A stretch of 64,000 bases of DNA. Origin: Myxococcales bacterium (GTDB lineage: Bacteria > Myxococcota_A > Polyangia > Polyangiales > JADJMO01). Positions 43,694-52,403 of the stretch are shown here, one piece after another. Below the pieces are notes generated by a model. It saw only the letters and a list, made by a program, of their open reading frames with translations. It made no database searches and was not told where the DNA came from. Position 1 is the first letter of the stretch. Each line of letters starts with the position of its first letter. The DNA lies in assembly GCA_016709545.1 (NCBI GenBank), contig JADJMO010000001.1, forward strand, positions 310,001 through 374,000, in the 5' to 3' direction. Position numbers and translations under genes: made by a program.

Positions 43694-43741
43694 GGCCTTC
43701 GGGGAACCTCGGGGGGAACCTTGCGTTGGATCAGCCTACGG

Positions 43742-44620
43742 TCAGGGCTTGAGTTTGGCAAAGTCGTCGACCAGTTTCTCGCTGGCCATCTTGACGAGGT
43801 CGTCCTCGTCCGACTTGGAGGGCGAGGTGACCCCCGGCATCGTGAGCGACTTGCCGAGCTCTCCTTTGAGATCCCGGGTGTGGGTCATCATGGTGATCTT
43901 GAGACTCACCTTGAGGCTGCCGCCCTCGTACTTGAACGGCTCCACGAGCACGTCGAGGAAGTAGCCGTCGAGCTTGTCCTTGGTGACGATGGGCCCCATC
44001 TTCTTCGGGTCGGTGTCGTCGCCGTTGGCGAAGCGGAAGCGGCCGTGCTTGAGGAGCTTGCAGTACATCTCCTTCTCGACGAGCGGGCGGATCTCGGTGT
44101 CGGGGCGGCCGGTCTTGTTCTTGACGCCGACGCCCACGTAGTACTTGTGCTTGGCCGCAGGATCGGCCTGCGCTGGACACTTCCAGTCGGCCGGTCCGCC
44201 GCCACCACCACCGAGGTTGCCGACGGTCTTGATGCTCGTGACGACCTGCTCCTTCACCTTCTTGTTGGAGTGGTTCTCGTGTTTCTTGAGGCACACGTCG
44301 ACGCCCTGCTTCTTGAGCTTGCCGAGGGCCGCCGCGCACGCGATGGAGACCGACTCCACCTCGCTCCCGTCGTCGAGGCAGGCGCAGAGCGGCTTGACGG
44401 CCGCTGGATCGTCGGAGGTGCCGAGCTTCAGCGCCGCGTCGATGCGGACGCGGTAGTCGGTGTTCTTGCGCAACTGCTCGGAGAGGAAGGCGGTCTTGCC
44501 CTGGGCGGACAGGTCGCCGGCGAAGCCGAGGACCGCGCCCGCGAGCACCAACGCCACTCCGATTCGGAAGCCCCTCGGCGCGCGCACGAAGGGGATGCTA
44601 TCACGAGGATCGAGCGCCAT
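43742..44620 (-). CDS. Secreted HEAT-repeat-like protein
   Basis: A 292-residue protein with an N-terminal hydrophobic segment (GFRIGVALVLAGAVLGFAGD) likely to be a signal peptide. The first domain has HEAT-like helices (SEQLRKNTDYRVRIDAALKL, AAALGKLKKQGVD). The second domain (about 150-292) is beta-rich (KYYVGVGVKNKTGRPDTEIR, KYEGGSLKVSLKITMMTHTR), with a helical C-terminus. No family recognised. The ATG at 44620 shares two bases with the ATG of the divergent gene at 44619. GTG 44587 would shorten the protein by 11 residues and leave a 31-base gap, and is also reasonable. Confidence 0.62.
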   Translation of the reverse strand: MALDPRDSIPFVRAPRGFRIGVALVLAGAVLGFAGDLSAQGKTAFLSEQLRKNTDYRVRIDAALKLGTSDDPAAVKPLCACLDDGSEVESVSIACAAALGKLKKQGVDVCLKKHENHSNKKVKEQVVTSIKTVGNLGGGGGGPADWKCPAQADPAAKHKYYVGVGVKNKTGRPDTEIRPLVEKEMYCKLLKHGRFRFANGDDTDPKKMGPIVTKDKLDGYFLDVLVEPFKYEGGSLKVSLKITMMTHTRDLKGELGKSLTMPGVTSPSKSDEDDLVKMASEKLVDDFAKLKP

Positions 44621-46463
44621 GGATCTGCCTTCTGTCAGACGGAGCATCGCCCGGCGCATTCGCTCCCTCGTCGCGATCGTCGTCGCGATTTTCTTGGTCA
44701 CGCCGGCGCTCCTCCTCCGACACGCGTCCGTCCATGCGGCCCCGCGGGTGCGGGTCGTGGCCACGGCGAAGCTCGAGGTGCGCGCCGCCTACACCGACAC
44801 CGGCATCAAGGTGTTCGGGAAGCTCACCGACGACGCAGGTGTCGGCGTGGCCGGCCAGGTGCTGGTCATCGGCGTCGCGTCTCCTTCCGACGAGACCAAG
44901 CTGTTGCCGCTCCCCGAGCCCACGCTCCCTGTCAAGCGCAACGGCGAGGGCTGGGAGCTCACGACCGGCACCAACGGCTCGTACGCGATCGACATCCCCT
45001 TGCCGAGCGCGCCGTACGTCGTGCTGGTCAAGAGCGACAAGACCAGCTGGCTCTCCTCGAGCAAGGACACCGCGCGCCTCGAGCCCGGCAAGAAGAGCGT
45101 CAGCCTCGAGTTCCCGCCCGCGCCCGAGCCGCCCGCCACCATCAACCTCGACCAGCCGAAGATCGTCGTGAAGGTGACCGTCGACGCGGAGGGGATCCCG
45201 CAGTCGGGCTTCTCGATCGACCTCGTCGACGTCCGCGCCAAGGACAAGCTGATCGCCAACGCCAAGTCGATCAACGGCGTGGCCACGTTCGACCTCGCGT
45301 CGTCCGCGTTCGGCGCGCCCGGCACCGGCGAGATCGCCGCGGTGTTCGCGGGCGCGAGCGGCTTCTCCACCGCGCGCAAGGTCGCGTTCGTCAAGCGCAT
45401 CGCCGTGGCCCGCCTCAGCGAGGTGCGGAGCGAGTCCGCCGACGGCGGGATCGCGCAGGACGGCATCCCGCTCGTCGGCAAGGTCGGGAGCAAGGGCGGC
45501 TTGCCGGCCACGGGCATCATCGAGGTGTTCCTCGGCGCCGAGCAGGTCGGCGCGGCCACCGTGCAGGACGGCAACTTCAAGGTGCTGGCGCGCTTCCGCG
45601 CGGAGAAGGAGGGCATCGCGACCCTCACCGTGCGCTTCTCGCCGACCGGCGAGGGCTGGAGCGGGAGCGAAGGCGTCGACGTCCCCGTGCGGGTGAAGAT
45701 CCCGGGCCCCTGGCGCACCCTCGTGGCGATCGCGGCGGGCTTCGCGCTGTTCGCGGTCGTGCTGCGGAGCCGACGCGCGCCTCGCCCCACCACGCGACCC
45801 GCCGAAGAAGACCCGGGCGCGGCGGTGCGCGTGTCCAAGCGCGCGAAGGCACCCAAGGTCGTCGACCTCACCGTGCGCGATCTGCGCCGGCGCACCCCGA
45901 TCGCCGGCGCGCGCGTGCGCGTGACCCGACCCCTCGCGACGAGCGCCGAGCGCCTGTTCGAGGGCTCGACGGACACCCACGGGCGCCTGCGGGTCACGCT
46001 CGCCACGCCGGTCCGCGCCGGTGATCAGATCCTCGTCACCCACCGGTCCGCGCTGCCGCTCGCCATCGAGCTGCCGAAGGCCGCGGAGCTCGAGCTCGGG
46101 TTGCGTCGCCGTCGCGATGCCGTGCTCGACCAGCTGCTCGCCTTCGCGCGGCGCGCCCTCAAGAGCCGCCTCCCGAGTCAGCCCACCCCGGAGCAGGTGC
46201 GCAAGGCCGCCGACGACGAGCTCTGGGAGCCGGCGCGGGGGCTCTCACGCACGTGGAGTGGCGAGGTCGAGAACGCGGTGTTCGGCGCCGACGACCTCGA
46301 CGAGCGAAACCAGCGCCGGATCGAGTCGATCGGGACCGAGACCGAGGTGGCCGCGGCGGCGCCTCCGCCTCCGCCTCCGCCTCCGCCTCCGCCTCCCCCT
46401 CCGCCCCCGGCTCCACCGAAAGTCCCGCCTCCGCCCCCACCCCCACCCCCGCCGCCACGCTGA
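44619..46463 (+). CDS. Membrane-anchored protein with Ig-like domains and polyproline tail
   Basis: A 614-residue protein: an N-terminal hydrophobic segment (SLVAIVVAIFLVTPALLL), several Ig-like/carboxypeptidase-regulatory-like beta domains (ITDDAG and following; KVTVDAEGIPQSGFSIDLVD), a transmembrane helix (about residue 365-385, GPWRTLVAIAAGFALFAVVL) followed by RSRRAPRP, a cytosolic part of about 190 residues and a tail of about 30 prolines encoded by a CCTCCG-type repeat at 46362-46460. The DLTVRDLRRRTPIAGARVRV region looks like a further Ig-like module. The Pro tail could bind SH3- or WW-like partners or be a flexible spacer. Function unknown. Confidence 0.65.
   Translation: MDLPSVRRSIARRIRSLVAIVVAIFLVTPALLLRHASVHAAPRVRVVATAKLEVRAAYTDTGIKVFGKLTDDAGVGVAGQVLVIGVASPSDETKLLPLPEPTLPVKRNGEGWELTTGTNGSYAIDIPLPSAPYVVLVKSDKTSWLSSSKDTARLEPGKKSVSLEFPPAPEPPATINLDQPKIVVKVTVDAEGIPQSGFSIDLVDVRAKDKLIANAKSINGVATFDLASSAFGAPGTGEIAAVFAGASGFSTARKVAFVKRIAVARLSEVRSESADGGIAQDGIPLVGKVGSKGGLPATGIIEVFLGAEQVGAATVQDGNFKVLARFRAEKEGIATLTVRFSPTGEGWSGSEGVDVPVRVKIPGPWRTLVAIAAGFALFAVVLRSRRAPRPTTRPAEEDPGAAVRVSKRAKAPKVVDLTVRDLRRRTPIAGARVRVTRPLATSAERLFEGSTDTHGRLRVTLATPVRAGDQILVTHRSALPLAIELPKAAELELGLRRRRDAVLDQLLAFARRALKSRLPSQPTPEQVRKAADDELWEPARGLSRTWSGEVENAVFGADDLDERNQRRIESIGTETEVAAAAPPPPPPPPPPPPPPPPAPPKVPPPPPPPPPPPR
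46362..46460 (+). repeat. CCTCCG/CCCCCG low-complexity repeat encoding polyproline
   Basis: About 16 CCTCCG or CCCCCG-like units, interrupted once (GCTCCACCGAAAGTC), encode the Pro-rich C-terminus. Length variation by slippage in steps of 3 or 6 would stay in frame. Confidence 0.75.
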
Positions 46464-46720
46464 CGCCTCCTCGGGCGCCACTTCCCTCGGCGCCCATCGA
46501 GGTTAAGGTGCTCCGACGCCGAAGGGGCCGGGAACTCGTGGCTCCACTCGGTGCCCCGGGCTTCCAGCAGGGCTTCTCGGCCTCCATCCCCGGGTGCGTC
46601 GTTCGCGCTTCCCTCGGCTGCGGTCCCCCTCTATCGTCGCCCTCCCGAACTCCACTGTCGGTCGAGCTCTGCGATCTCCTCGTTTGGGGTCTCCTCGTTC
46701 GACCGACCCCGAGAACTTCG

Positions 46721-48034
46721 ATGACGATCGTCTGGATTCTCCTCGCTGTCGCTGCCGTCGCGGTCGTCTTCTTCTTGATGAACAAGAAGCCGGACGACGC
46801 AGCCGCGCTTCCCCCGGCCGACGACAAGCCCAAGCTCCCCGAGTCAGGTGGGGGCTCGAAGGCCAAAGAAAAGGACAAGGGCGCCGCCGAGTTCTTCGAT
46901 CGCCCTCCGCCCAAGGAGGTGCCCAAGACGCGCCCCCAGGCCGCGACGGTCAAGGCCACGCCGGTCGCCCTCGGGGGCCCCTCCAAGGACGAGTCGAGCG
47001 ACGCCGAGGCGCCGAAGCCGGTCGAATCCAAGCCGCCGAAGGCCGAGAAGCCGCGGTTCGTCGAGGAAGACTTCGGCAAGCCGATGGTCTTCGACCCGGC
47101 CACCGTGCGCAAGGGCCTCGCCAAGACCCGCGGCGGCTTCATCGCCCGCCTCGCCGACCTGTTCCGCGGCCGCAAGGAGATCGACCCCTCCGTCCTGCGC
47201 GACATCGAGGAGATCCTCCTCTCGAGCGACGTCGGCGTGAAGACCACGCAGGTGCTGCTCGCCCGTCTCCACGAGCGCCTCGAGCGCAACGAGCTCGGCG
47301 ACGAAGAGAAGGTGTGGGCCGCGCTCCGCGAGGAGGCCCTCGCCATCCTCGGCACGCCGGGTCGCCTCAAGCTCAAGGAGAAGCCCACGGTCGTCCTCCT
47401 CGTCGGCGTCAACGGCGCCGGCAAGACCACCACCATCGGCAAGCTCGCTTCCAAGCTCCAGGCCCAGGGCAAGAAGGTGGTCCTCGGCGCGGGCGACACC
47501 TTCCGCGCGGCCGCCGTGCAGCAGCTCGAGGTGTGGGCCGAGCGCGAGGGCGCCGAGATCGTGAAGGGCAAGGAGGGCAGCGATCCCGCGGCCGTCCTCT
47601 TCGACGCGGTGGAGAAGGCCAAGGCCTCTGGCGCCGACGTGGTCCTCTGCGACACCGCCGGCCGCCTCCAGACCAAGACCAACCTGATGGAGGAGCTCGC
47701 CAAGGTCCGCCGCACGATCGGCAAGGCCCTCGACGGCGCGCCCCACGAGACCCTGCTCGTCCTCGACGCGACCAACGGTCAGAACGCCCTGCAGCAGGCG
47801 CGTCTGTTCATGGAGAAGATCGAGCTCACCGGGGTCGTCCTCACCAAGCTCGACGGCACGGCCAAGGGCGGCGTCGTCCTCGCCATCGCCGAGGAGCTCA
47901 AGCTCCCGGTTCGCTACATCGGCATCGGCGAGCGCGCCGAGGACCTGCGCGAGTTCGACCCGGCGGAGTTCGTCGAGGCGCTGTTCGCGTCTCGCGACGC
48001 GCTCGACGCGGGAGCGGCCGAGTCGGCCGCCTGA
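46721..48034 (+). CDS. ftsY: Signal recognition particle receptor FtsY
   Basis: A 437-residue GTPase that docks SRP-ribosome complexes at the membrane. Residues 4-20 (VWILLAVAAVAVVFFLM) form a transmembrane anchor, followed by an acidic/Pro-rich linker of about 110 residues. The NG domain begins near 125 (GLAKTRGGFIARLADLFRGR) with G1 GVNGAGKTTTIGKLASKL, DTFRAAAVQQLEVWAER, G3 CDTAGRLQTKTNLM, G4 TKLDGTAKGGVVLAIAEEL and the closing IGIGERAEDLREFDP. A membrane-anchored FtsY of this kind occurs in myxobacteria and some Actinobacteria. The gene is alone, without ffh beside it. Confidence 0.92.
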   Translation: MTIVWILLAVAAVAVVFFLMNKKPDDAAALPPADDKPKLPESGGGSKAKEKDKGAAEFFDRPPPKEVPKTRPQAATVKATPVALGGPSKDESSDAEAPKPVESKPPKAEKPRFVEEDFGKPMVFDPATVRKGLAKTRGGFIARLADLFRGRKEIDPSVLRDIEEILLSSDVGVKTTQVLLARLHERLERNELGDEEKVWAALREEALAILGTPGRLKLKEKPTVVLLVGVNGAGKTTTIGKLASKLQAQGKKVVLGAGDTFRAAAVQQLEVWAEREGAEIVKGKEGSDPAAVLFDAVEKAKASGADVVLCDTAGRLQTKTNLMEELAKVRRTIGKALDGAPHETLLVLDATNGQNALQQARLFMEKIELTGVVLTKLDGTAKGGVVLAIAEELKLPVRYIGIGERAEDLREFDPAEFVEALFASRDALDAGAAESAA

Positions 48035-48171
48035 TTGGTTGGGGTGTCCTGGACCAGCGAGGGTGTCTCGTGGATGTGTCACTCCGGCTCGAGCCTGGGC
48101 CCTGGAAGCGTGCCGTTTTCGTGGCGTTTCCCTCGTGGTCCCACCAACCCTCACGAGAGCTTCCTTTGTTG

Positions 48172-48201
48172 TTGATTGCGTGAAATCTCGCGTGTTAGAG
48201 T
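48172..48201 (+). promoter_or_regulatory. Likely sigma-70-type promoter of the outer-membrane operon
   Basis: TTGATT (48172-48177), a 17-18-base spacer and TTAGAG/TAGAGT (48195-48201). The sequence here is unusually A/T-rich for the window. A leader of about 165 bases would follow before the start at 48374. The gap 48035-48373 has no gene. Confidence 0.5.
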
Positions 48202-48373
48202 CCGCGGCCGTCGTCTCCCCATGCTTTTCCCGCGATTTCTTCGCGGAACTTGCCCGGGAGGTCCTCGATCCCTGCAGTCCGGGGGCGAGGTTCGCAGCGA
48301 CCAGGCGTCGGTAGTGCTTCTCGGTCTCGATTGGCTCGCTCGATTGGCTAATTGTACGGAAGGAATGGCGGCG

Positions 48374-49378
48374 ATGAAGCAGGCTCCGTGTCGACTGTTG
48401 TTGGTGGCGGCGCTCGCTGCGCTCCCAACGACCCTGTTGTCGCAAACCGCGCATGCCCAGAAGAAGGACGCGAAGGCCGACCCCAAGAAGGCCGACCCGA
48501 AGAAGGGCGCGGCCGACGTCGAGGATCTCGGTGGTGACGACACGCCCGAGCCCAAGAAGGACGAACCGAAGAAGGACACCGGCACCGGTGGCGGCTCGTC
48601 GGGCGCGAACATCATCTGCGAGACCAACCCCGAGGCTTGCCAGACCGACAAGCTGATCAAGGACTACTCGGAGAAGGATCTCAAGGACTCGCAGGTCTAC
48701 GCGGTCCAGCAGATCTACGCGCTGCGCCGCGGCCGCGTCGAGCTCTCGCCCTACTGGGCGGCGTCGCTCAACGACCAGTTCGTGAGCCACCCCGGCCCGG
48801 GCCTCGCGCTCAACTACTACGTGACCAACGTGCTCGCGGTCGGCTTCAACGCCAACTACTACGGCGCGTTCAACTCGGACGCCGAGTTCAACAAGCAGGT
48901 GCGCCAGAGCACCCGCCTCGCGATCCCGATCAACGAGTATCGGTTCGGCGCGAACCTCAACTTCACCTACGTGCCCCTCTACGGAAAGTTCGCCGGCTTC
49001 GGCGACTTCATCTTCCACTGGGACGCGTACGTGGTCGGCGGCATCGGGGCCCTCTCCACCCGCCCCAAGGCGTCCATCGACCCGGAGAACCGCGGCTTCG
49101 AGTGGAAGACCAAGGTCGCCTTCAACGTCGGCATGGGCTTCCGCGTGTTCTTCAACCGCTGGCTCGCCGCCTACCTCGAGATCCGCGACTACGCGTACAG
49201 CGAGCCGCTCGAGAACACGGTGGTCAAGCAGCAGGCCGCCCCCGGCACCCCCATCAAGGGCACCGCCAAGGATCCCGACACCTGGTTCGGCGAGAGCCGC
49301 TTCACCAACGCCGTCCAGGCCCAGTTCGGCATCAGCATCTTCCTGCCGTTCACCTGGCAGTACAAGCTTCCCAAGTGA
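48374..49378 (+). CDS. Outer-membrane beta-barrel protein, myxobacterial OMP family (1)
   Basis: A 334-residue protein with a signal peptide (cleaved after TAHA, about residue 29), a Lys/Asp/Glu-rich linker of about 45 residues (KKDAKADPKKADPKKGAAD and following), then a domain with ALRRGRVELSPYWAASLNDQ, GLALNYYVTNVLAVGFNANY and a C-terminal strand ending in a hydrophobic residue pattern, as in myxobacterial OMP_myx-type barrels. The basic linker could bind peptidoglycan or lipids. ATG 48374 was chosen because GGAAGGA (48358-48364) lies at the proper distance; ATG 48365 is too close. The next gene is a paralogue in the same operon. Confidence 0.75.
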   Translation: MKQAPCRLLLVAALAALPTTLLSQTAHAQKKDAKADPKKADPKKGAADVEDLGGDDTPEPKKDEPKKDTGTGGGSSGANIICETNPEACQTDKLIKDYSEKDLKDSQVYAVQQIYALRRGRVELSPYWAASLNDQFVSHPGPGLALNYYVTNVLAVGFNANYYGAFNSDAEFNKQVRQSTRLAIPINEYRFGANLNFTYVPLYGKFAGFGDFIFHWDAYVVGGIGALSTRPKASIDPENRGFEWKTKVAFNVGMGFRVFFNRWLAAYLEIRDYAYSEPLENTVVKQQAAPGTPIKGTAKDPDTWFGESRFTNAVQAQFGISIFLPFTWQYKLPK

Positions 49379-49395
49379 GCGAGGAGCGACGATCC

Positions 49396-50274
49396 ATGAC
49401 CCGCAAGTCGATGACGAAGCTCTTCCTGATCGGGGTGGCCGCGGCCTCCACGATCGCCCTCGCCGCCGAGGCCAACGCGCAGGAGATCCAGGTCTCCGGT
49501 CCGCTCAAGGGCGCCCCCGCCGTGCGCCGCCTCAAGCTCTATCGTGAAGGCCGCGTCGAGATCGCGCCCACCTTCACCGCCACGCTCCTCGACGAGTACA
49601 ACCGCACGATCCTCGTCGGCGCGCGCATCAACTACGGCATCACCGACTGGCTCTCGATCGGTGTCTGGGGTGGCTTCGGCGCCGTGCAGGTCAAGACCAA
49701 CCTGACCGAGCAGATCGACGCCAACGCCGACCGCCAGGCCGGCTTCAACAAGATGAACCTGCCCTGCGGTGGTGGTGACTGCAGCAACCCCGCCACGGCC
49801 AACAGCGGCTTCACCAAGCAGGTCAGCGAGATCAGCTACATCGCCACCCCGCAGATCACGGCGGTGCCGTTCCGCGGCAAGTTCGCGCTCTTCCAGTCGG
49901 TCTTCGCCGACGTCGACGCGTACATCTTCGCCGGCTTCGGCGTCGTGGGGATCAAGCAGCGGAAGGACTGCGCCAACTTCCAGGCGTGCGCCAGCCAGGA
50001 TCCCAACGCCCGCACGGAGTCGAAGAACAAGCCCGCCCCCACCTGGGGTCTCGGCTTCAACTTCTACCTCTCGAAGATGATCGCCCTCGGCTTCGAGTGG
50101 CGCATGGTCCCCTTCGCGTGGAACCGCTCGGGCTTCGACGGCCGCGGCGAGGGCACCGACAAGAAGTTCCCCGACCGCGCGGTCAACGCGGACGACGAGA
50201 CGTACCGCTTCAACCAGATGATGACGATCAGCCTCGGCTTCTCGTTCCCGACGATGCCGAAGATCACCGACTGA
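49396..50274 (+). CDS. Outer-membrane beta-barrel protein, myxobacterial OMP family (2)
   Basis: A 292-residue protein with a signal peptide (cleavage after EANA, about 28). The barrel region opens with RRLKLYREGRVEIAPTFTAT and GARINYGITDWLSIGVWGGF, the same pattern as in the gene just upstream (GRVELSP…NYYVTNVLAVGF), so the two are paralogues that arose by tandem duplication. A loop carries CGGGDCSNP and a second pair CANFQAC, so disulfides are likely. GAGGAG at 49381-49386 is its ribosome site, 17 bases past the stop of the first gene. A strong terminator follows. Confidence 0.75.
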   Translation: MTRKSMTKLFLIGVAAASTIALAAEANAQEIQVSGPLKGAPAVRRLKLYREGRVEIAPTFTATLLDEYNRTILVGARINYGITDWLSIGVWGGFGAVQVKTNLTEQIDANADRQAGFNKMNLPCGGGDCSNPATANSGFTKQVSEISYIATPQITAVPFRGKFALFQSVFADVDAYIFAGFGVVGIKQRKDCANFQACASQDPNARTESKNKPAPTWGLGFNFYLSKMIALGFEWRMVPFAWNRSGFDGRGEGTDKKFPDRAVNADDETYRFNQMMTISLGFSFPTMPKITD

Positions 50275-50293
50275 TTCTGCGGGGAGAACGGCT

Positions 50294-50338
50294 CGAGCGG
50301 TCGCCCCACGCACTGTGGAGCGGCCGCTCGGCGTTTTG
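50294..50338 (+). terminator. Intrinsic terminator after the outer-membrane operon
   Basis: CGAGCGG (50294-50300) pairs with CCGCTCG (50324-50330), and the inner part (CCCCAC with GTGG) extends the stem. GCGTTTTGGG follows. It lies 20 bases after the stop at 50274. Confidence 0.65.
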
Positions 50339-50351
50339 GGAGATCGCGGCG

Positions 50352-50366
50352 TACGATGAGGGTGTG
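50352..50366 (+). promoter_or_regulatory. -10-like TACGAT six bases before GTG 50364
   Basis: TACGAT at 50352-50357, GAGGGT, GTG at 50364. The GTG is the only start that puts the lipobox at the right distance. Confidence 0.5.
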
Positions 50367-51476
50367 GGCTCGATCGGACCGGTGGTGCTGGTGGCGGTCC
50401 TCGGGCTGTCCTGTCGCCGTTCCGAGAAGACCTCGCCCTCCATCGTGAAGGACGATGCCACACAGGCGCCAAGGCCGGACTGTCCAGCAGGCTGTTCCAG
50501 CGGGTTCTGCTGGGAGGGCTTCGCGGAGCACCGACTCGAGGCCCGGAGCTTCGTGCAGCCCGCCTTCGCAGGCCACTGGCTCCTCTGGGCGGACTCTACC
50601 GGGCTTCGAGCCCGCCACGTCCGCACCGGCGAGAGTCGTACGCTGGCCACCGGCTTCGTAGGGAGCATCGCGGCGAAGGGCGACGTCGCCACGTGGCAGT
50701 CGAAAGACAAGTTGCAGCGCGTGTCTCCCATCACCGGCACGCCGATTGCGCTTCGGTCCTTGTTCTGCACTGGCGACCACCGCCTGCGACACCTGCGCGT
50801 GGTGGGGAACGCGGTGCTCACGAACTGCGACACCATTTCGTCCTCGCCTTCGGGGTTCATCACGGACGTCGCGCACGGCTTCGAGCTCGTCGACGAGAAG
50901 GGCTTGGTGCGTCCCCTCGGCGTGTTCCATCGCGACGTCAACCACGGTCAGGTGGTCGTGGCCGGTCTCGTGCTCGACGGGAACGCCATCGTTTTCAACG
51001 CCGGTTCGCAGATCGTGCGACGCCCTCTCGATGACTTCCAGGCATCGGCGGACGTGGTCGTCCACGATTTCGACGATGGCTTCGTGCTCGACCTCGCGCT
51101 CCTCGATCACTTCCTCGTTGCCGACTACCACGCTCATGCGCCGGAGAGCCGCTGTGACGGCCAGCCGCACCGCCTCTATGCACTCTCACGAGACGCGCCG
51201 GAGGCCGGGACCAGGGTTCCTGTCGATCTCGGCAGCCTGCGGATCGGCTACAAAGGATTGGTCGCGAACAAGTCCCACATCCTCGCGACCAGCGACGACA
51301 AGCTCTTCGTCGCAGCCCCACCACGACCCCTGCGCGAGGTCGCGCTCTCCCTTGCGCCGCACGACGCCGCGCCGTCGAGCCAACGATCCCTCCATGCCGC
51401 GGTGTCCGACTGCGGCACCGTCGCGCTGGTGGACGGCGACCACCACATGCTCGTGCATGGCGTCGAGAACTGGTGA
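50364..51476 (+). CDS. Putative lipoprotein with beta-propeller-like domain
   Basis: A 370-residue protein. GTG 50364 gives a short signal peptide with lipobox GLSC (Cys 16). A cysteine-rich segment (PDCPAGCSSGFCWEGF, residues 33-48) resembles the disulfide module often found after the lipobox in myxobacterial lipoproteins. The rest alternates short strands (FAGHWLLWADSTGLRARHVR, ATGFVGSIAAKGDVATWQSK, GNAVLTNCDTISSS) in a propeller-like manner. It shows general resemblance to the lipoprotein at 5503-6669. Function is unknown. It lies alone between a terminator and a convergent gene. Confidence 0.62.
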   Translation: MGSIGPVVLVAVLGLSCRRSEKTSPSIVKDDATQAPRPDCPAGCSSGFCWEGFAEHRLEARSFVQPAFAGHWLLWADSTGLRARHVRTGESRTLATGFVGSIAAKGDVATWQSKDKLQRVSPITGTPIALRSLFCTGDHRLRHLRVVGNAVLTNCDTISSSPSGFITDVAHGFELVDEKGLVRPLGVFHRDVNHGQVVVAGLVLDGNAIVFNAGSQIVRRPLDDFQASADVVVHDFDDGFVLDLALLDHFLVADYHAHAPESRCDGQPHRLYALSRDAPEAGTRVPVDLGSLRIGYKGLVANKSHILATSDDKLFVAAPPRPLREVALSLAPHDAAPSSQRSLHAAVSDCGTVALVDGDHHMLVHGVENW

Positions 51477-51482
51477 ACACGG

Positions 51483-52250
51483 TCAGCGCGTGACGACGCC
51501 GTCGACGAGGCTGTACATGCGCGGCAGGCGGTTCTCGAGCGGTCCGCGGAGCTCCTCCGGGATCGTCCACCCACGCTCCGCGAGGCCTTCGGCGATGCGG
51601 TTCACGGTGCGCTGGCCCTCTTCCTTGAGGAGCGTGCGGACCAGCGGGCCGGCGGCCTCGGGGTCGCCGTGGACCAGCAGCGTGGTGACCGCGTGGAAGC
51701 GCGTGGGCTCGTGGAAGTCCTCGAGGAAGCGCTCGACCGCGTCGCGGTTGCGCGGGTCCTTGGTGCGCTCGAGGGTCTCGATGAGCTGGGTCTTGGGGTC
51801 GGGGTTGCGGTCGTATTCGGTGTCGAACTTGGCGAGGAGGGCGTGGACCTCGGTGACGAAGGTCTCGTCGTCGAGCAGCTCGCGCATCATCTTCAGCGGG
51901 TAGGTGAGGCTCTCGGCCCGCGCGCAGAACTCGCGGATGGCAGGGAGCGCGTCGACGCCGGCGGCCACGACGCCGCGGAACGCCGTCTCCTTCTCCTCCT
52001 GGTCGGTGATGGAGGGGTCGACCACGAACGTGAAGCGCTTGAGCAGCACGACCGCAGCGTCGGCGGTGCCGAGCTTGGAGAGCGCGTCGAGCGCCTCCTG
52101 GCGGTCGTAGTTCTGGGCCTTGCGGGAGATCGCGTCGGCGTACTTGGCGACGGTCTTGTCGGCCGCACCCTTCTTGGCAGCGGCCTCCGCCTTTCCGTTG
52201 GGCGCCGGCGGACGAGTGGACTTGGTCTTGAGGAAGTCGAAGAGACCCAT
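51483..52250 (-). CDS. HEAT-repeat protein
   Basis: A 255-residue cytosolic protein made of alpha-helical repeats: after a basic, Ala/Pro/Lys-rich N-terminus, units such as NYDRQEALDALSKLGTADAA, VLLKRFTFVVDP, KETAFRGVVAAGVDALPAIR, RNRDAVERFLEDFHEPTRFH and HGDPEAAGPLVRTLLKEEGQ recur about every 35 residues. HEAT proteins are scaffolds and often guide partner assembly. No enzyme motif. Its start is downstream of a terminator and a palindrome at 52282. It is convergent with the lipoprotein gene. Confidence 0.7.
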   Translation of the reverse strand: MGLFDFLKTKSTRPPAPNGKAEAAAKKGAADKTVAKYADAISRKAQNYDRQEALDALSKLGTADAAVVLLKRFTFVVDPSITDQEEKETAFRGVVAAGVDALPAIREFCARAESLTYPLKMMRELLDDETFVTEVHALLAKFDTEYDRNPDPKTQLIETLERTKDPRNRDAVERFLEDFHEPTRFHAVTTLLVHGDPEAAGPLVRTLLKEEGQRTVNRIAEGLAERGWTIPEELRGPLENRLPRMYSLVDGVVTR

Positions 52251-52281
52251 GCTGCGAGCCGTTTCTTAAGCACAACCAGGC

Positions 52282-52302
52282 CGGCACGCAACTGGCGTGC
52301 CG
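52282..52302 (-). promoter_or_regulatory. Palindrome upstream of the HEAT-repeat gene
   Basis: CGGCACGC-AACTG-GCGTGCCG, two 8-base arms, 32 bases before the ATG at 52250. It could be an operator or the loop of a small transcript; no T run follows it. Confidence 0.35.
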
Positions 52303-52344
52303 ACGATGGACGGAACGGTGGGACGAATCATCCTCCGCGAACCG

Positions 52345-52384
52345 ACAAAAAGCAGAGAGCCCGCGCCGAAGAGGCCGCGGGCTC
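52345..52384 (-). terminator. Intrinsic terminator after the sensor gene
   Basis: GAGCCCGCG (52357-52365) pairs with CGCGGGCTC (52376-52384), a 9-bp stem with a 10-base loop. On the minus strand the stem is followed by TCTGCTTTTTGTC. It lies 20 bases past the stop at 52404. Confidence 0.7.
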
Positions 52385-52403
52385 CCACGCTCGACGAAGG
52401 GAC

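Noticed and set aside
48035..48373. Possible small gene between ftsY and the outer-membrane operon
   Set aside because: Frames here are short or lack a start with a ribosome site; an A/T-rich promoter-like sequence explains the region better.
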